Below, piece after piece: positions 1 to 7,940 of a stretch of DNA of 50,475 bases. The stretch comes from Leuconostoc lactis KCTC 3528 = DSM 20202 (GTDB taxonomy: Bacteria > Bacillota > Bacilli > Lactobacillales > Lactobacillaceae), in NCBI RefSeq assembly GCF_014651235.1, contig NZ_BMWM01000012.1:1-50475 (forward strand), written 5' to 3'. The translations under genes and the position numbers were made by a program. The notes below the pieces were generated by a model that worked only from the letters and a program-made list of their open reading frames with translations, ran no database searches and was not told the DNA's origin. Position 1 is the stretch's first letter, and each line of letters opens with the position of its first letter.

Positions 1-72
1 ACACCAATCGAGATCTTCTTACTTAATCTACGTCACTAAATTCGTTCAAGTTATTTCTTGCAATCTGCCATA
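1..72. repeat. Left copy of a 72 bp terminal inverted repeat
   Basis: Bases 1-72 are the exact reverse complement of the last 72 bases of the window; identity stops at base 73. The copy lies where the end of secE would be expected upstream of nusG, and none of its three forward frames resembles a SecE C-terminus. This suggests the end of a dispersed repeat (for example an insertion sequence) or an assembly-graph overlap. I do not recognise the element. Confidence 0.9.
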
Positions 73-82
73 TCGAATGAAA

Positions 83-120
83 GAAAGGGCTGTGTACCCG
101 TAAGGGTACCGACAATTAAA
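83..120 (+). promoter_or_regulatory. Hairpin-spaced ribosome-binding site of nusG
   Basis: A GAAAGG Shine-Dalgarno (83-88) lies far from the nusG ATG at 121. Between them is a hairpin, GTACCC (94-99) / GGGTAC (104-109), closed by a GTAA tetraloop of the GNRA type. It leaves 11 nt before the ATG. Folding it out gives an effective spacing of about 16 nt. The AAGGG at 102-106 is inside the hairpin and would be masked when it is folded. Confidence 0.5.
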
Positions 121-747
121 ATGACAGAAAATAACGAATTACCAGAAGAAAATGTTGTACCAACACCAAACACAGACGACATTGAAAAGTCATGGTTCGT
201 TGTGCACACGTATTCAGGTTATGAACACAAAGTGAAGGCTAACTTGGAATCACGTACACAAACAATGGGTATGACGGAACAAATTTTCCGTATTTTGGTG
301 CCAGAACAAGAAGTCACAACGATTCAAGATGGTGAAGCCAAGACTTCAGTTGAAAATGACTTCCCAGGGTATGTGTTGGTTGAAATGGCTACGCCACAAG
401 ACTACAACATGACAGATGAAGCTTGGTACGTTGTCCGTAACACGCCAGGTGTGACTGGTTTCTTGGGCTCGCACGGTGCCGGATCAAAGCCAAATTCTTT
501 GTTGCCTGAAGAAGTTGATTTGTTGATGAAGCGAATGGGGATGGTCACACGTGAAGTGGTTGACCTTGATGTTGAAGTTGGGCAAATCGTTAAAATTATT
601 GCTGGCCCATTTTCAGGCATGGAAGGCACAGTTGTCAGTGTGGATGCGGAAAAGCAAACACTTGAAGCAACGGTGGAAGTCTTTGGTCGTGAAACACCAA
701 CAGAATTGGATTTTGCCGATGTCGACACGGTCTTGGACGAAGCCTAA
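121..747 (+). CDS. nusG: Transcription termination/antitermination protein NusG
   Basis: NusG binds RNA polymerase, modulates pausing and Rho action, and couples transcription to translation. The 208-residue product has a short acidic N-terminal extension, then the NGN domain beginning at WFVVHTYSGYE, and a C-terminal KOW domain around GQIVKIIAGPFSGMEGTV. The length is slightly above the usual 180-190 because of the N-terminal tail. ATG 121 is chosen because it is the only standard start close to the domain. It precedes rplK as in most Firmicutes. Normally secE lies just upstream, but here only 48 bp separates the ATG from the terminal repeat. Confidence 0.95.
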   Translation: MTENNELPEENVVPTPNTDDIEKSWFVVHTYSGYEHKVKANLESRTQTMGMTEQIFRILVPEQEVTTIQDGEAKTSVENDFPGYVLVEMATPQDYNMTDEAWYVVRNTPGVTGFLGSHGAGSKPNSLLPEEVDLLMKRMGMVTREVVDLDVEVGQIVKIIAGPFSGMEGTVVSVDAEKQTLEATVEVFGRETPTELDFADVDTVLDEA

Positions 748-756
748 ATAAAAGTA

Positions 757-785
757 TTGCAATTTGCTTTATTTTTTAATATAAT
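757..785 (+). promoter_or_regulatory. Promoter of rplKA
   Basis: TTGCAA (757-762) and TATAAT (780-785) are separated by 17 bp, just after the nusG stop. This sigma-A type promoter would start the L11-L1 transcript and its leader. Confidence 0.75.
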
Positions 786-791
786 GTATTG

Positions 792-839
792 GTATGCCAT
801 CGGCATACGTGGGAGTAGCACTCAAGCTACGTCTACCAC
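792..839 (+). promoter_or_regulatory. rplK leader, probable L1 autoregulatory site
   Basis: Two RNA structures follow the promoter. A 7 bp hairpin pairs 792-798 with 802-808. A second helix has outer stem GTGG (809-812) / CCAC (836-839) and inner stem GTAGC (815-819) / GCTAC (826-830). The outer GTGGGAG...CCAC layout resembles the ribosomal L1 mRNA target that gives feedback control of the L11-L1 operon in Firmicutes. L1 binding here is inferred from position and shape. Confidence 0.6.
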
Positions 840-859
840 AACACGAGGAGGAAAAAATC

Positions 860-1324
860 GTGGCTAAAAAAGTTACACAAGTAGTTAAGCTACAAATTGC
901 CGCTGCTAAAGCAACACCAGCACCACCTGTTGGTCCAGCTTTGGGACAAGCCGGCATTAACATCGCGCAATTCACAAAGGAATTTAACGCGCGTACTGCA
1001 GACCAAGCAGGTTCAATCATTCCGGTTGAAATCTCTGTTTTCGATGATCGTTCATTCGAATTCGTGACAAAGACACCACCTGCTGCTGATCAATTGCGTA
1101 AGATCGTTGGTAAGGGTTCAGGTGAACCTAACACTAAGAAGGTCGGAAACGTTACTTTGGATCAAATCCGTGCAATTGCTGAAAACAAGATGGCTGACTT
1201 GAACGCCAACGACTTGACAGCTGCGATGCGTATGATCGAAGGTACAGCACGTTCAATGGGTGTTACTGTTGATGGTGTTGACTTGACTGTTGAAGGTACA
1301 GCAATCAAGGAGGACGCAGAATAA
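860..1324 (+). CDS. rplK: Large ribosomal subunit protein uL11
   Basis: L11 forms the GTPase-associated centre with 23S rRNA and the L10/L12 stalk. The start is GTG 860 behind GAGGAGG; the reading frame extends further upstream into the leader but lacks a ribosome site there. The product begins [20 protein letters not shown] and contains [14 protein letters not shown], the conserved N-domain proline loop. At 154 residues it is about a dozen longer than the common 141, owing to an acidic C-terminal tail after GVTVDGVDL. The stop overlaps the rplA ATG by one base (TAATG). Confidence 0.96.
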   Translation: MAKKVTQVVKLQIAAAKATPAPPVGPALGQAGINIAQFTKEFNARTADQAGSIIPVEISVFDDRSFEFVTKTPPAADQLRKIVGKGSGEPNTKKVGNVTLDQIRAIAENKMADLNANDLTAAMRMIEGTARSMGVTVDGVDLTVEGTAIKEDAE

Positions 1325-2016
1325 TGACTCAAAAGCATGGTAAGAAGTACGCCGCAGCCTTAGCAAAGGTTGACGCTGAAAAGAACTACGCCTTGAACGA
1401 TGCCGTGGCATTGGTTAAGGAAATTGATTACGCTAACTTCGACGCATCAGTTGAAGTTGTCTTCAACTTGAACGTTGACACACGTCAAGCCGACCAACAA
1501 TTGCGTGGCGCTGTTGTGTTGCCAAACGGTACAGGTAAGGACAAGAAGGTTATCGTCTTTGCACAAGGTGACAAGGCTAAGGAAGCGGAAGCTGCTGGGG
1601 CCGATGTTGTTGGTGCTGCTGACTTGGTTGCACAAATCCAAGGTGGCTGGTTAGACTTTGACACAGCTATTGCGACACCTGACATGATGGCCCAAGTTGG
1701 TCGTGTTGCCCGTGTATTGGGACCTAAGGGCTTGATGCCAAACCCTAAGACTGGTACTGTGACAATGGACGTAACTAAGGCTGTTTCAGATGCCAAGGGT
1801 GGTCAAGTGACATACCGTACAGACCGTGACGGAAACGTTGCTGTACCTGTTGGTCGTGTTTCATTTGAAGATGGTAAGTTGGCTGAAAACATCAAGACAA
1901 TTGCTGAAACTGTTTTGAAGGCTCGTCCAGCTGCTGTTAAGGGCACATACGTACAACACGTATCAATTGCCTCAACATTTGGCCCATCAGTAACATTGGA
2001 CATCAACACATTGTAA
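1324..2016 (+). CDS. rplA: Large ribosomal subunit protein uL1
   Basis: L1 forms the mobile L1 stalk that handles deacylated tRNA at the E site, and in many bacteria it represses its own operon by binding the leader mRNA. The 230-residue product matches the family length and includes the conserved [15 protein letters not shown] segment. Its Shine-Dalgarno AAGGAGG lies inside the end of rplK, and the one-base overlap implies translational coupling. The L1-like target upstream of rplK fits autoregulation. Confidence 0.96.
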   Translation: MTQKHGKKYAAALAKVDAEKNYALNDAVALVKEIDYANFDASVEVVFNLNVDTRQADQQLRGAVVLPNGTGKDKKVIVFAQGDKAKEAEAAGADVVGAADLVAQIQGGWLDFDTAIATPDMMAQVGRVARVLGPKGLMPNPKTGTVTMDVTKAVSDAKGGQVTYRTDRDGNVAVPVGRVSFEDGKLAENIKTIAETVLKARPAAVKGTYVQHVSIASTFGPSVTLDINTL

Positions 2017-2019
2017 AAT

Positions 2020-2048
2020 TTGACGATATCAACTTGGTTTGATATAAT
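2020..2048 (+). promoter_or_regulatory. Promoter of rplJL
   Basis: TTGACG (2020-2025) and TATAAT (2043-2048) with 17 bp spacing, immediately after rplA. It would drive a transcript that starts with the L10 leader. Confidence 0.75.
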
Positions 2049-2055
2049 CATTTAA

Positions 2056-2165
2056 GTGAATTAAATCATTTTGCCTAAGACTCAGGTGGTACTTGTACCT
2101 TAATATCCTGCCGAGGAAGTTTTAAAAAAACTTTTCCCGTGCGTCTTTTGGTGCACGGGATTTCT
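2056..2165 (+). promoter_or_regulatory. Ribosomal protein L10 leader with attenuator
   Basis: About 110 nt of leader lie between the promoter and rplJ. They contain the AGACTCAGGTGG...CCTGCCGAGG segment typical of L10 leaders in Firmicutes, where the L10(L12)4 complex binds to repress rplJL. Downstream are a short complementary pair (AAGTTTT/AAAACTT) and a terminator. An attenuation mechanism is inferred from this order. Confidence 0.7.
2135..2165 (+). terminator. Attenuator terminator in the rplJ leader
   Basis: An 8 bp stem, TCCCGTGC (2135-2142) with GCACGGGA (2153-2160), is followed by a T-rich run. It sits 38 bp before the rplJ start and is therefore placed to attenuate the operon. Confidence 0.7.
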
Positions 2166-2202
2166 TTTGCAAAATAATATTAAGGAAGGAGAATCACATA
2201 TC

Positions 2203-2778
2203 ATGAGTGAAAAAGCTATTGCGCTTAAGGCACAAAAGGTTGAAGAAGTTGCTGAACAATTCAAGAACGCTGCTTCAGTAGTTGTGGTCGATTCTCGTGG
2301 ATTGACAGTTGCGCAATCAACAGAATTGCGTCAACAATTACGTGAAGAAGGCGTGTCTCTTGAAGTGATCAAGAACAAGATTTTGACACGTGCTGCTGAA
2401 AAAGCTGGTTTTGCTGAATTGAACGACATCTTTGTCGGTCCTTCAGCCGTAGCCTTCTCAAGTGAAGACGCTATTGCGCCATCACGTATCTTGAAGAAGT
2501 TTGCTGACACCAACGAAAAGTTGGAAATCAAGGGTGGTGTTGTTGACGGCAACATCGCTAACTTGGACGACATCAACAAGTATGCATCTTTGCCATCACG
2601 CGAAGGTTTGCTTGGTCAATTGATGGCCGAATTCCAATTCTCAATCCGTTCATTTGCATATGCTGTTAAGGCTGTGCAAGAGAAGTTGGAAGAAGAAGGT
2701 GGCGAAGCTGCTGCACCTGCTGCTGAAGAAGCACCAGTGGCGGAAGCTGCAGCCGAAGAAGCACCATCTGCTGAATAA
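2203..2778 (+). CDS. rplJ: Large ribosomal subunit protein uL10
   Basis: L10 is the base of the L12 stalk and the repressor of its own operon. The start is ATG 2203 behind AAGGAAGGAG. The 191-residue product is longer than the usual 165-170 because of an Ala/Glu-rich tail of about 25 residues after the L12-binding helix region. The tail resembles low-complexity acidic extensions of ribosomal stalk proteins and looks unstructured. rplL follows after 56 bp. Confidence 0.95.
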   Translation: MSEKAIALKAQKVEEVAEQFKNAASVVVVDSRGLTVAQSTELRQQLREEGVSLEVIKNKILTRAAEKAGFAELNDIFVGPSAVAFSSEDAIAPSRILKKFADTNEKLEIKGGVVDGNIANLDDINKYASLPSREGLLGQLMAEFQFSIRSFAYAVKAVQEKLEEEGGEAAAPAAEEAPVAEAAAEEAPSAE

Positions 2779-2834
2779 TCAGCAACAAGTTTTACTAACG
2801 ACAACATCAAAACAAAAATTTGGAGGATTTAATC

Positions 2835-3200
2835 ATGGCTTTTGATAAAGACGCGATTATCGCATCATTGAAGGATGCAACAATCTTGGATTTGGCTGAA
2901 TTGGTTTCAGCAATCGAAGAAGAATTTAACGTTTCAGCAGCAGCTCCTGTAGCAGCAGCTGGTGCAGCTGACGGCGCAGCCGCAGCAAAGACAGACTTCG
3001 ACGTAGAATTGACTTCAGCAGGTTCTGCTAAGGTTAAGGTTATCAAGGCAGTTCGTGAAGCAACTGGTCTTGGATTGAAGGAAGCTAAGGACTTAGTTGA
3101 CAACGCACCTTCAATCGTTAAGGAAGGTCTTGACGAAGCAGCCGCTAACGAATTGAAGGCAGCTTTGGAAGAATCTGGCGCATCAGTAACTTTGAAGTAA
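2835..3200 (+). CDS. rplL: Large ribosomal subunit protein bL12 (L7/L12)
   Basis: L12 is the multicopy stalk protein that recruits and activates translational GTPases. ATG 2835 is preceded by TGGAGGA. The 121-residue product has the N-terminal dimerisation helices, an Ala-rich hinge (about residues 35-52), and the conserved C-terminal domain with [20 protein letters not shown] and the final ESGASVTLK. Length and order match the family. Confidence 0.97.
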   Translation: MAFDKDAIIASLKDATILDLAELVSAIEEEFNVSAAAPVAAAGAADGAAAAKTDFDVELTSAGSAKVKVIKAVREATGLGLKEAKDLVDNAPSIVKEGLDEAAANELKAALEESGASVTLK

Positions 3201-3271
3201 TTTCATTTGATGAAATAACGGATTGGTTATCATCACACCAATCGGTGTGGGATATGATTCGCAATATTAAA

Positions 3272-3298
3272 AGAGGTGCTTCGGTACTTCTTTTTTTG
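3272..3298 (+). terminator. Terminator after rplL
   Basis: AGAGGTGC (3272-3279) pairs with GTACTTCT (3284-3291) around a TTCG tetraloop, with two G-U pairs, and is followed by a run of T. It ends the rplJL transcript. Confidence 0.8.
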
Positions 3299-3320
3299 TA
3301 CATAAACTTAAGGAGTCGTT

Positions 3321-3962
3321 ATGACCACATCAAATGAAAAAATTGGCGGTGAAATGTATTTCACTGCGAATCCGAATTCTGAGCATCATTTCCAAAATTT
3401 TGATTTTGACCTGTTGGGGAATACCTTACACTTTACAACCGATAGCGGCGTTTTTTCTAAGTCGACGGTTGATTTTGGGACGCGTACGATGTTGGATGCC
3501 CTAGATAAAACAACCCTAACTGACGGGAAGGTACTAGATCTCGGTACTGGTTATGGTCCAGTGGGGGTTGCTATCGCGAAAAAATATCAACGGCCAGTGG
3601 ACATGGTTGATGTCAATGAACGGGCGTTGGCTTTAGCACAACAAAACGCCAAGCAAAATGGGGTTGACCAGTTGGTATCCGTTTTCCAATCAGATATTTA
3701 TCAACAAATCACGGATCAATATGCCTTGATTTTAACGAATCCACCGATTCGTGCCGGTAAAGAGGTGGTCACGGCGATGTTACAAGATGCTGTACACCAT
3801 TTAGTACCAGGTGGTAAATTAATTGCTGTTTTACAGAAAAAGCAAGGGGCGCCTTCAGCACAAAAAAATATGTTGGCAGCCTTTGGAAATGCAAAAATTA
3901 TTGCGAAAAACAAAGGTTACTATATTTTGGAGAGCACTTATGAGCCAGATACCTACATTTAG
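3321..3962 (+). CDS. Class I SAM-dependent methyltransferase, RsmC-like
   Basis: This gene encodes a Rossmann-fold methyltransferase related to RsmC (16S rRNA guanine-N2 methylation) and Bacillus YbxB. The 213-residue product has the SAM-binding motif VLDLGTGYGPVG and the catalytic TNPPIRAGKEV motif typical of guanine-N2 RNA methyltransferases. It is single-domain, about the length of YbxB. The start is preceded by AAGGAG. It follows the rplL terminator, as ybxB does in Bacilli, and overlaps tadA by 23 bp. Substrate assignment to 16S rRNA is by family. Confidence 0.8.
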   Translation: MTTSNEKIGGEMYFTANPNSEHHFQNFDFDLLGNTLHFTTDSGVFSKSTVDFGTRTMLDALDKTTLTDGKVLDLGTGYGPVGVAIAKKYQRPVDMVDVNERALALAQQNAKQNGVDQLVSVFQSDIYQQITDQYALILTNPPIRAGKEVVTAMLQDAVHHLVPGGKLIAVLQKKQGAPSAQKNMLAAFGNAKIIAKNKGYYILESTYEPDTYI

Positions 3963-4449
3963 TGATGCGCAGATTGATTATTTTATGCAGGTGGCGCTAA
4001 ACGAGGCCAAACTAGCCGCTAATGAAGGCGAAGTACCGATTGGCGCGGTGATTGTGAAAGATAATCAAATTGTGGCACGGGCGCATAACCATCGTGAAGC
4101 CCATCAGCTTGCCACAGCGCATGCCGAGTTACTCGCAATTGAAGCGGCTAACGATGCGTTACAATCTTGGCGTTTAGAAGACACGGCGTTATTTGTCACG
4201 CTTGAACCTTGTATTATGTGCGCTGGGGCGATCATTAATGCACGCGTCCCAGTGGTCTATTATGGTGCCGATGACGCCAAAGGTGGTGCGACACGTTCGT
4301 TGTATCAGTTGTTGGAAGATGAACGCTTGAATCATCGGGTTGTTGTCCATCCGCAGGTCCGCGGTGATGAGGGTGGGGCGCTGTTACAAGATTTCTTTGG
4401 CCAAATTAGAGCGCAACGGAAACGCAATAAAAAATCGCAAACATTGTAA
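3940..4449 (+). CDS. tadA: tRNA-specific adenosine deaminase TadA
   Basis: TadA converts A34 of tRNA-Arg(ACG) to inosine so that it can read CGU, CGC and CGA. The zinc-binding and catalytic motifs are present: HAELLAIEAA (HxE) and PCIMCAGA (PCxxC). ATG 3940 gives MSQIPTFSDAQIDYFM and a 169-residue protein of normal length. The frame is open further upstream, but that part lies inside the methyltransferase gene and is not conserved. GGAG is about 10 nt upstream. Confidence 0.92.
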   Translation: MSQIPTFSDAQIDYFMQVALNEAKLAANEGEVPIGAVIVKDNQIVARAHNHREAHQLATAHAELLAIEAANDALQSWRLEDTALFVTLEPCIMCAGAIINARVPVVYYGADDAKGGATRSLYQLLEDERLNHRVVVHPQVRGDEGGALLQDFFGQIRAQRKRNKKSQTL

Positions 4450-4511
4450 CGCCCATATTAATAATTTCGTAGTATAATAGCATCAGACTTATTAAAAGAG
4501 GCAAAATTTAC

Positions 4512-5030
4512 ATGCAAAATCCTAATGCTTGGCGTCTCGACCAAGAGTATTTAGCAATTGTTGACGATTTATTACAACACGAAGAAGTGCAACAACTCGC
4601 ACAATATACACAACACCATTTTTCTAACCGGTTACGGCACTCTATCTCAGTTTCTTATCAATCTTACGTGATTGCCAAAAAAATTGGCGCTGATGCAACG
4701 GCGACGGCACGTGCCGGATTGTTACATGATCTTTTTTACTACGATTGGCGTGTGACGAAGTTTGAAGCGGGTTCACATGCTTATGTCCACCCACGTATTG
4801 CGCTTCAAAATGCCAAAAAGCTAACGTCTATTAGTGATAAAGAAGCGGATATCATTGTTAAGCACATGTTTGGTGCCACCATTGCGCTACCAAAGTACCG
4901 CGAAAGCTGGATTGTTTCAATCGTCGATGATTTCGCAGCGGTCAACGAATATTTGGTACCCAAGGCTTACTTAACTTACTTTAAGTGGCAAGCCAAGGTG
5001 ACGAAGAAAGTGGCTGAAGTGTTTGCTTAA
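4512..5030 (+). CDS. HD-domain phosphohydrolase family protein
   Basis: The 172-residue protein has an HD-superfamily metal site: a His in RLRHSISVSYQSY, the HD doublet in LLHDLFYYDW, a His in HPRIALQNA, and a downstream Asp in IVDDFAA. It probably hydrolyses a phosphoester or nucleotide, but the substrate cannot be read from sequence. A TATAAT-like element at 4473-4478 and an AAGAGG ribosome site suggest its own promoter. It directly precedes the SRP RNA gene. Confidence 0.75.
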   Translation: MQNPNAWRLDQEYLAIVDDLLQHEEVQQLAQYTQHHFSNRLRHSISVSYQSYVIAKKIGADATATARAGLLHDLFYYDWRVTKFEAGSHAYVHPRIALQNAKKLTSISDKEADIIVKHMFGATIALPKYRESWIVSIVDDFAAVNEYLVPKAYLTYFKWQAKVTKKVAEVFA

Positions 5031-5051
5031 AGCAAAAAAATTAGATATAAT
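5023..5051 (+). promoter_or_regulatory. Promoter of the SRP RNA gene
   Basis: TTGCTT (5023-5028) and TATAAT (5046-5051) with a 17 bp spacer; the -35 overlaps the end of the HD gene. The predicted start is about 5058. Confidence 0.75.
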
Positions 5052-5057
5052 AGAAAA

Positions 5058-5136
5058 GCAGGCAAGCGTCGACTCTCGAACCGGGTCAGGACAGGAATGT
5101 AGCAGCCCTAAGGTTGTTCGATGTTGTGCTTGTGTA
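5058..5136 (+). ncRNA. ffs: Signal recognition particle RNA (4.5S-type)
   Basis: The conserved SRP core is visible: GGTCAGGACAGGAATG, then TAGCAGCCCTAAGG, which holds the GGAA apical loop and the asymmetric loop bound by Ffh. Outer helices pair GCAAGC (62-67) with GCTTGT (5128-5133), TCGA (69-72) with TCGA (5118-5121), and AACC with GGTT. The small size indicates an SRP RNA without an Alu domain. A promoter lies upstream and a strong terminator downstream. Exact ends are inferred from the helix and the -10 box. Confidence 0.88.
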
Positions 5137-5142
5137 CATATT

Positions 5143-5164
5143 GACCGCATAGCGGTCTTTTTTT
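5143..5164 (+). terminator. Terminator of the SRP RNA
   Basis: GACCGC (5143-5148) / GCGGTC (5152-5157) with a 3 nt loop, followed by seven T. Confidence 0.88.
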
Positions 5165-5215
5165 GTAAGTTAGCGTTGTAATTTGCAAAAAAAAGTTCCT
5201 CAGGAGGGGGTAACA

Positions 5216-6994
5216 GTGGCATATCAAGCATTATATCGGGTTTACCGACCACGGACGTTTGATGACATGATTGGTCAAGAAGTTATCACACAAACACTTA
5301 AGAATGCGATTGAAACAGAGCAGACAGGCCATGCCTATCTTTTTTCTGGGCCACGTGGAACAGGGAAGACATCCGCGGCTAAAATATTTGCGCGCGAAGT
5401 CAATGGGATTGATCCGCAAACGGATGATGCCCAAATTCCCGATATTGTAGAATTTGATGCGGCGTCTAATAGTCGCGTTGAAGATATGCGCGATATTTTG
5501 GCGAACGTGGATTATGCACCGATTGAAGCGAAATACAAGGTTTACATCATTGATGAAGTGCATATGTTGTCAAACAGTGCCTTTAATGCTCTTCTAAAGA
5601 CGCTTGAAGAACCACCGGCAAATGTGAAGTTCATTTTGGCGACCACCGAGCCGCAAAAAGTGCCCGTGACGATTTTGTCACGGACACAGCGTTTTGAATT
5701 TAAACGGATTGCGACAGATGCCATTCAGGCACGGTTAGCCGATATTTTAACGCAACGTCAGGTCGCTTATGATGACGATGCGTTACGCATTATTGCCAAC
5801 GTGGCAGAAGGTGGCATGCGAGATGCGTTGTCGATTTTGGATCAGGTGATGGCGTATGGCACAGATCGGGTGACGGTCGATAACGCCTTACAGGTCACTG
5901 GTTCGACAACAACAGCCCAACTATTGGCCTACATGGTCGCTGTTAGTCAAGGGGATACGCCAAAAGGGCTCCAGATTTTACATGATATTCTACTTGCCGG
6001 CAAAGATGCCCAACGTTTTGTGGTTGATGTGTTAGGCTTATTGCGCGATGTGATGATGACAAATGTCGCGCCTGATTTGATTAAAACAGCGATTGCTGTG
6101 ACTGATCTTACGGCATTGGCCCAACAATTATCGGCTGAACGCATTCAACAGATGATGGTGATTCTAGATGACATTCAGCAACAGCTCATGCAAACGATGC
6201 AAAGTGATGTGTATTTAGAATTGCTCACGGTTAAACTGGCGATGACGGCTGCACCGCAAGCACCAGCGTCAGTCCAGTCAAGTGAAACAGTAACACCTGC
6301 ACAACCCGTCAAAGTTGCACCACAAGTGGTTGCAGCGCAACCAACGTCAACACCAACACCAACGGTAACAGTTGAGACTGTACCATCAACGCCTACGCCA
6401 GTGCCACCAACATTGGCAACGCCACCAGTTGCACAACCAGTGGTAACTGCTGCGCCAACTGAAGAAGCAGCCGCTGCCAACCAGTTGTGGGCGCGTACGG
6501 GGCAAAATGCGGTCTTTGCCGTCTTACAAAAAGCGAAGCGGGAGACGCTTAGTCGCGTGAAGGCTGCTTGGTCAGACTTGATTAGTCAATTTGGTGTTGC
6601 TGAACAGGCCTTACTGACGATTGCCGCCCCGGTAGCTGCAAGTGAGGAAGGGCTTGTTTTAGCGTTTGATTTTCCACCTTTATTGGCACAAGCTTTACAA
6701 GATGCCGCCTTGCAAACAAAATTGCGGACAGCGCTGGCTGCACAACAATTGCCAACAGAAATGGTGTTGATTACCCAAGATAGCTGGCAACAAGAACGCT
6801 CTGATTATGTCGCGCAGTTAAAGGCGGGGACGACTCAACCTTTGAATTTGGCGGATATACCGAGAGTGAGCCAAACAACCACGACCCAGTCGCAAAGTGC
6901 ACCGACACCAGAGCAAGCGGGGCTTGTGGAACCAGCGATCGTCGCTGAAGCTAAGAAATTGTTTGGCGCCGATATTGTGCATGTGATTGATTAA
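5216..6994 (+). CDS. dnaX: DNA polymerase III subunit gamma/tau
   Basis: DnaX is the ATPase of the clamp loader. GTG 5216 follows AGGAGGGGG; the product is 592 residues. It has Walker A GPRGTGKT (45-52), the DExx segment IIDEVHMLS, LLKTLEEPP, and an Arg-finger region LSRTQRF. A Pro/Thr/Ala-rich linker (about 355-425) leads to a C-terminal tau-like region. The zinc module normally found after Walker A, with four Cys before the IEIDAASN motif, is absent: residues 61-80 contain no Cys. The Cys of the SRC motif is Thr. ebfC, which usually follows dnaX, is missing here and recR comes next. Confidence 0.95.
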   Translation: MAYQALYRVYRPRTFDDMIGQEVITQTLKNAIETEQTGHAYLFSGPRGTGKTSAAKIFAREVNGIDPQTDDAQIPDIVEFDAASNSRVEDMRDILANVDYAPIEAKYKVYIIDEVHMLSNSAFNALLKTLEEPPANVKFILATTEPQKVPVTILSRTQRFEFKRIATDAIQARLADILTQRQVAYDDDALRIIANVAEGGMRDALSILDQVMAYGTDRVTVDNALQVTGSTTTAQLLAYMVAVSQGDTPKGLQILHDILLAGKDAQRFVVDVLGLLRDVMMTNVAPDLIKTAIAVTDLTALAQQLSAERIQQMMVILDDIQQQLMQTMQSDVYLELLTVKLAMTAAPQAPASVQSSETVTPAQPVKVAPQVVAAQPTSTPTPTVTVETVPSTPTPVPPTLATPPVAQPVVTAAPTEEAAAANQLWARTGQNAVFAVLQKAKRETLSRVKAAWSDLISQFGVAEQALLTIAAPVAASEEGLVLAFDFPPLLAQALQDAALQTKLRTALAAQQLPTEMVLITQDSWQQERSDYVAQLKAGTTQPLNLADIPRVSQTTTTQSQSAPTPEQAGLVEPAIVAEAKKLFGADIVHVID

Positions 6995-6999
6995 TAGAG

Positions 7000-7030
7000 A
7001 AAGGATTGGCTGTGATAGCCTTGTACCATT
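7000..7030 (+). promoter_or_regulatory. Distant Shine-Dalgarno of recR, possible hairpin spacer
   Basis: AAAGGA (7000-7005) is 25 nt before the recR ATG. A 4 bp hairpin, GGCT (7008-7011) / AGCC (7017-7020), lies between them and leaves exactly 10 nt before ATG 7031. There is no nearer Shine-Dalgarno and no in-frame upstream ATG/GTG/TTG start after the preceding in-frame stop. A competing pair AAGG/CCTT would mask the site, so this is the weakest example of the pattern. Confidence 0.35.
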
Positions 7031-7636
7031 ATGGAATATCCAGAACCGATTGCAAAATTAATAGCAAGCTATACAAAATTACCAGGTATTGGGCAAAAAA
7101 CAGCCACACGTCTGGCTTTTTATACCTTAGGTATGGCAGAAGATGATGTGATTGATTTCTCTAAAGCGCTCGCTTCTGCTAAAAATGATCTGACCTTCTG
7201 TGAGGTGTGTGGCAATATTACGGAAAAGTCAATCAATCCGTGCGTGATTTGTCAGGATCCGTCGCGTGACCAAACGACTGTTTTTGTGGTTGAGCATGCG
7301 CGTGATGTGATGGCGATGGAAAATACGCGTGATTATCACGGCTTATATCACGTGCTCAATGGTGTGATTTCACCGAGTTCCGGCACAGGACCAGAAGACA
7401 TTAACTTGCCTAGTTTAATTCGGCGATTATCTGAACATCAAGAAATTAACGAAGTGATTGTCGGTACAAATGTCAACGCCGAAGGTGAAGCCACAGCGAT
7501 GTATCTCGCACGGTTGCTAAAGCCCGCGGGGATTAAAGTAACTCGTTTGGCGCACGGTTTGGCAGTGGGATCAGATATTGATTATGCGGACCAATTGACG
7601 TTGATTAAAGCAGTACAAGGACGAACAGAATTATGA
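7031..7636 (+). CDS. recR: Recombination mediator protein RecR
   Basis: RecR works with RecO/RecF to load RecA at gaps. The 201-residue product has the N-terminal helix-hairpin-helix ([15 protein letters not shown]), a four-Cys zinc finger ([11 protein letters not shown]...PCVIC), and a Toprim domain with [14 protein letters not shown] and [16 protein letters not shown]. Length is normal. It overlaps yaaL by 4 bp (ATGA), which supports one operon from dnaX to yaaL. Confidence 0.96.
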   Translation: MEYPEPIAKLIASYTKLPGIGQKTATRLAFYTLGMAEDDVIDFSKALASAKNDLTFCEVCGNITEKSINPCVICQDPSRDQTTVFVVEHARDVMAMENTRDYHGLYHVLNGVISPSSGTGPEDINLPSLIRRLSEHQEINEVIVGTNVNAEGEATAMYLARLLKPAGIKVTRLAHGLAVGSDIDYADQLTLIKAVQGRTEL

Positions 7637-7893
7637 TATTTCGTAAAAAGAAAGTAAATCTGCGACAAACTTATGACCAGGCCCTCGTTTTTCAAATTGA
7701 TAAAGCCAAGATTGACTGGGATACGGCCCAAAATTCGGAAGAAGCATTGTTAGATGGCCAAGTCAATGTGCGGTTAATTCAAGCGCAAACTGCCCTGACA
7801 AAGGCCAAATTTAATTATCTCTATCGTGAAGCACGCCGCCGCAAGACAGTTGGGCATATGCAAACCCATGTCCTGAAAACTGATCGCATTTAA
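7633..7893 (+). CDS. YaaL family protein (DUF2508)
   Basis: An 86-residue basic, helix-rich protein of the small YaaL/DUF2508 group that follows recR in many Firmicutes. Its function is unknown. The start overlaps the recR stop (ATGA), and AAGGA lies upstream within recR. No membrane segment or known motif is visible. The family assignment rests on size, composition and position. Confidence 0.75.
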   Translation: MIFRKKKVNLRQTYDQALVFQIDKAKIDWDTAQNSEEALLDGQVNVRLIQAQTALTKAKFNYLYREARRRKTVGHMQTHVLKTDRI

Positions 7894-7940
7894 TGTCAGT
7901 TAGGGTACTGCCACGATAAACAAAAAGGACAACAAGACAC

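Noticed and set aside
402-728. Long antisense reading frames opposite nusG, dnaX, holB, proC, ptsI and others
   Set aside because: They have no ribosome sites, low-complexity Ser/Thr/Ala-rich products and no family resemblance; they are shadows of the real genes.
3236-3245. ACACCAATCG near rplL is identical to the first 10 bases of the window
   Set aside because: A 10 bp match is expected by chance in 50 kb, and the flanks do not extend the match.
6340-6440. ACACCAAC-rich stretch in dnaX as a tandem repeat or CRISPR-like array
   Set aside because: It encodes the Pro/Thr-rich linker of DnaX with irregular units and no spacers. No CRISPR array is present in the window.
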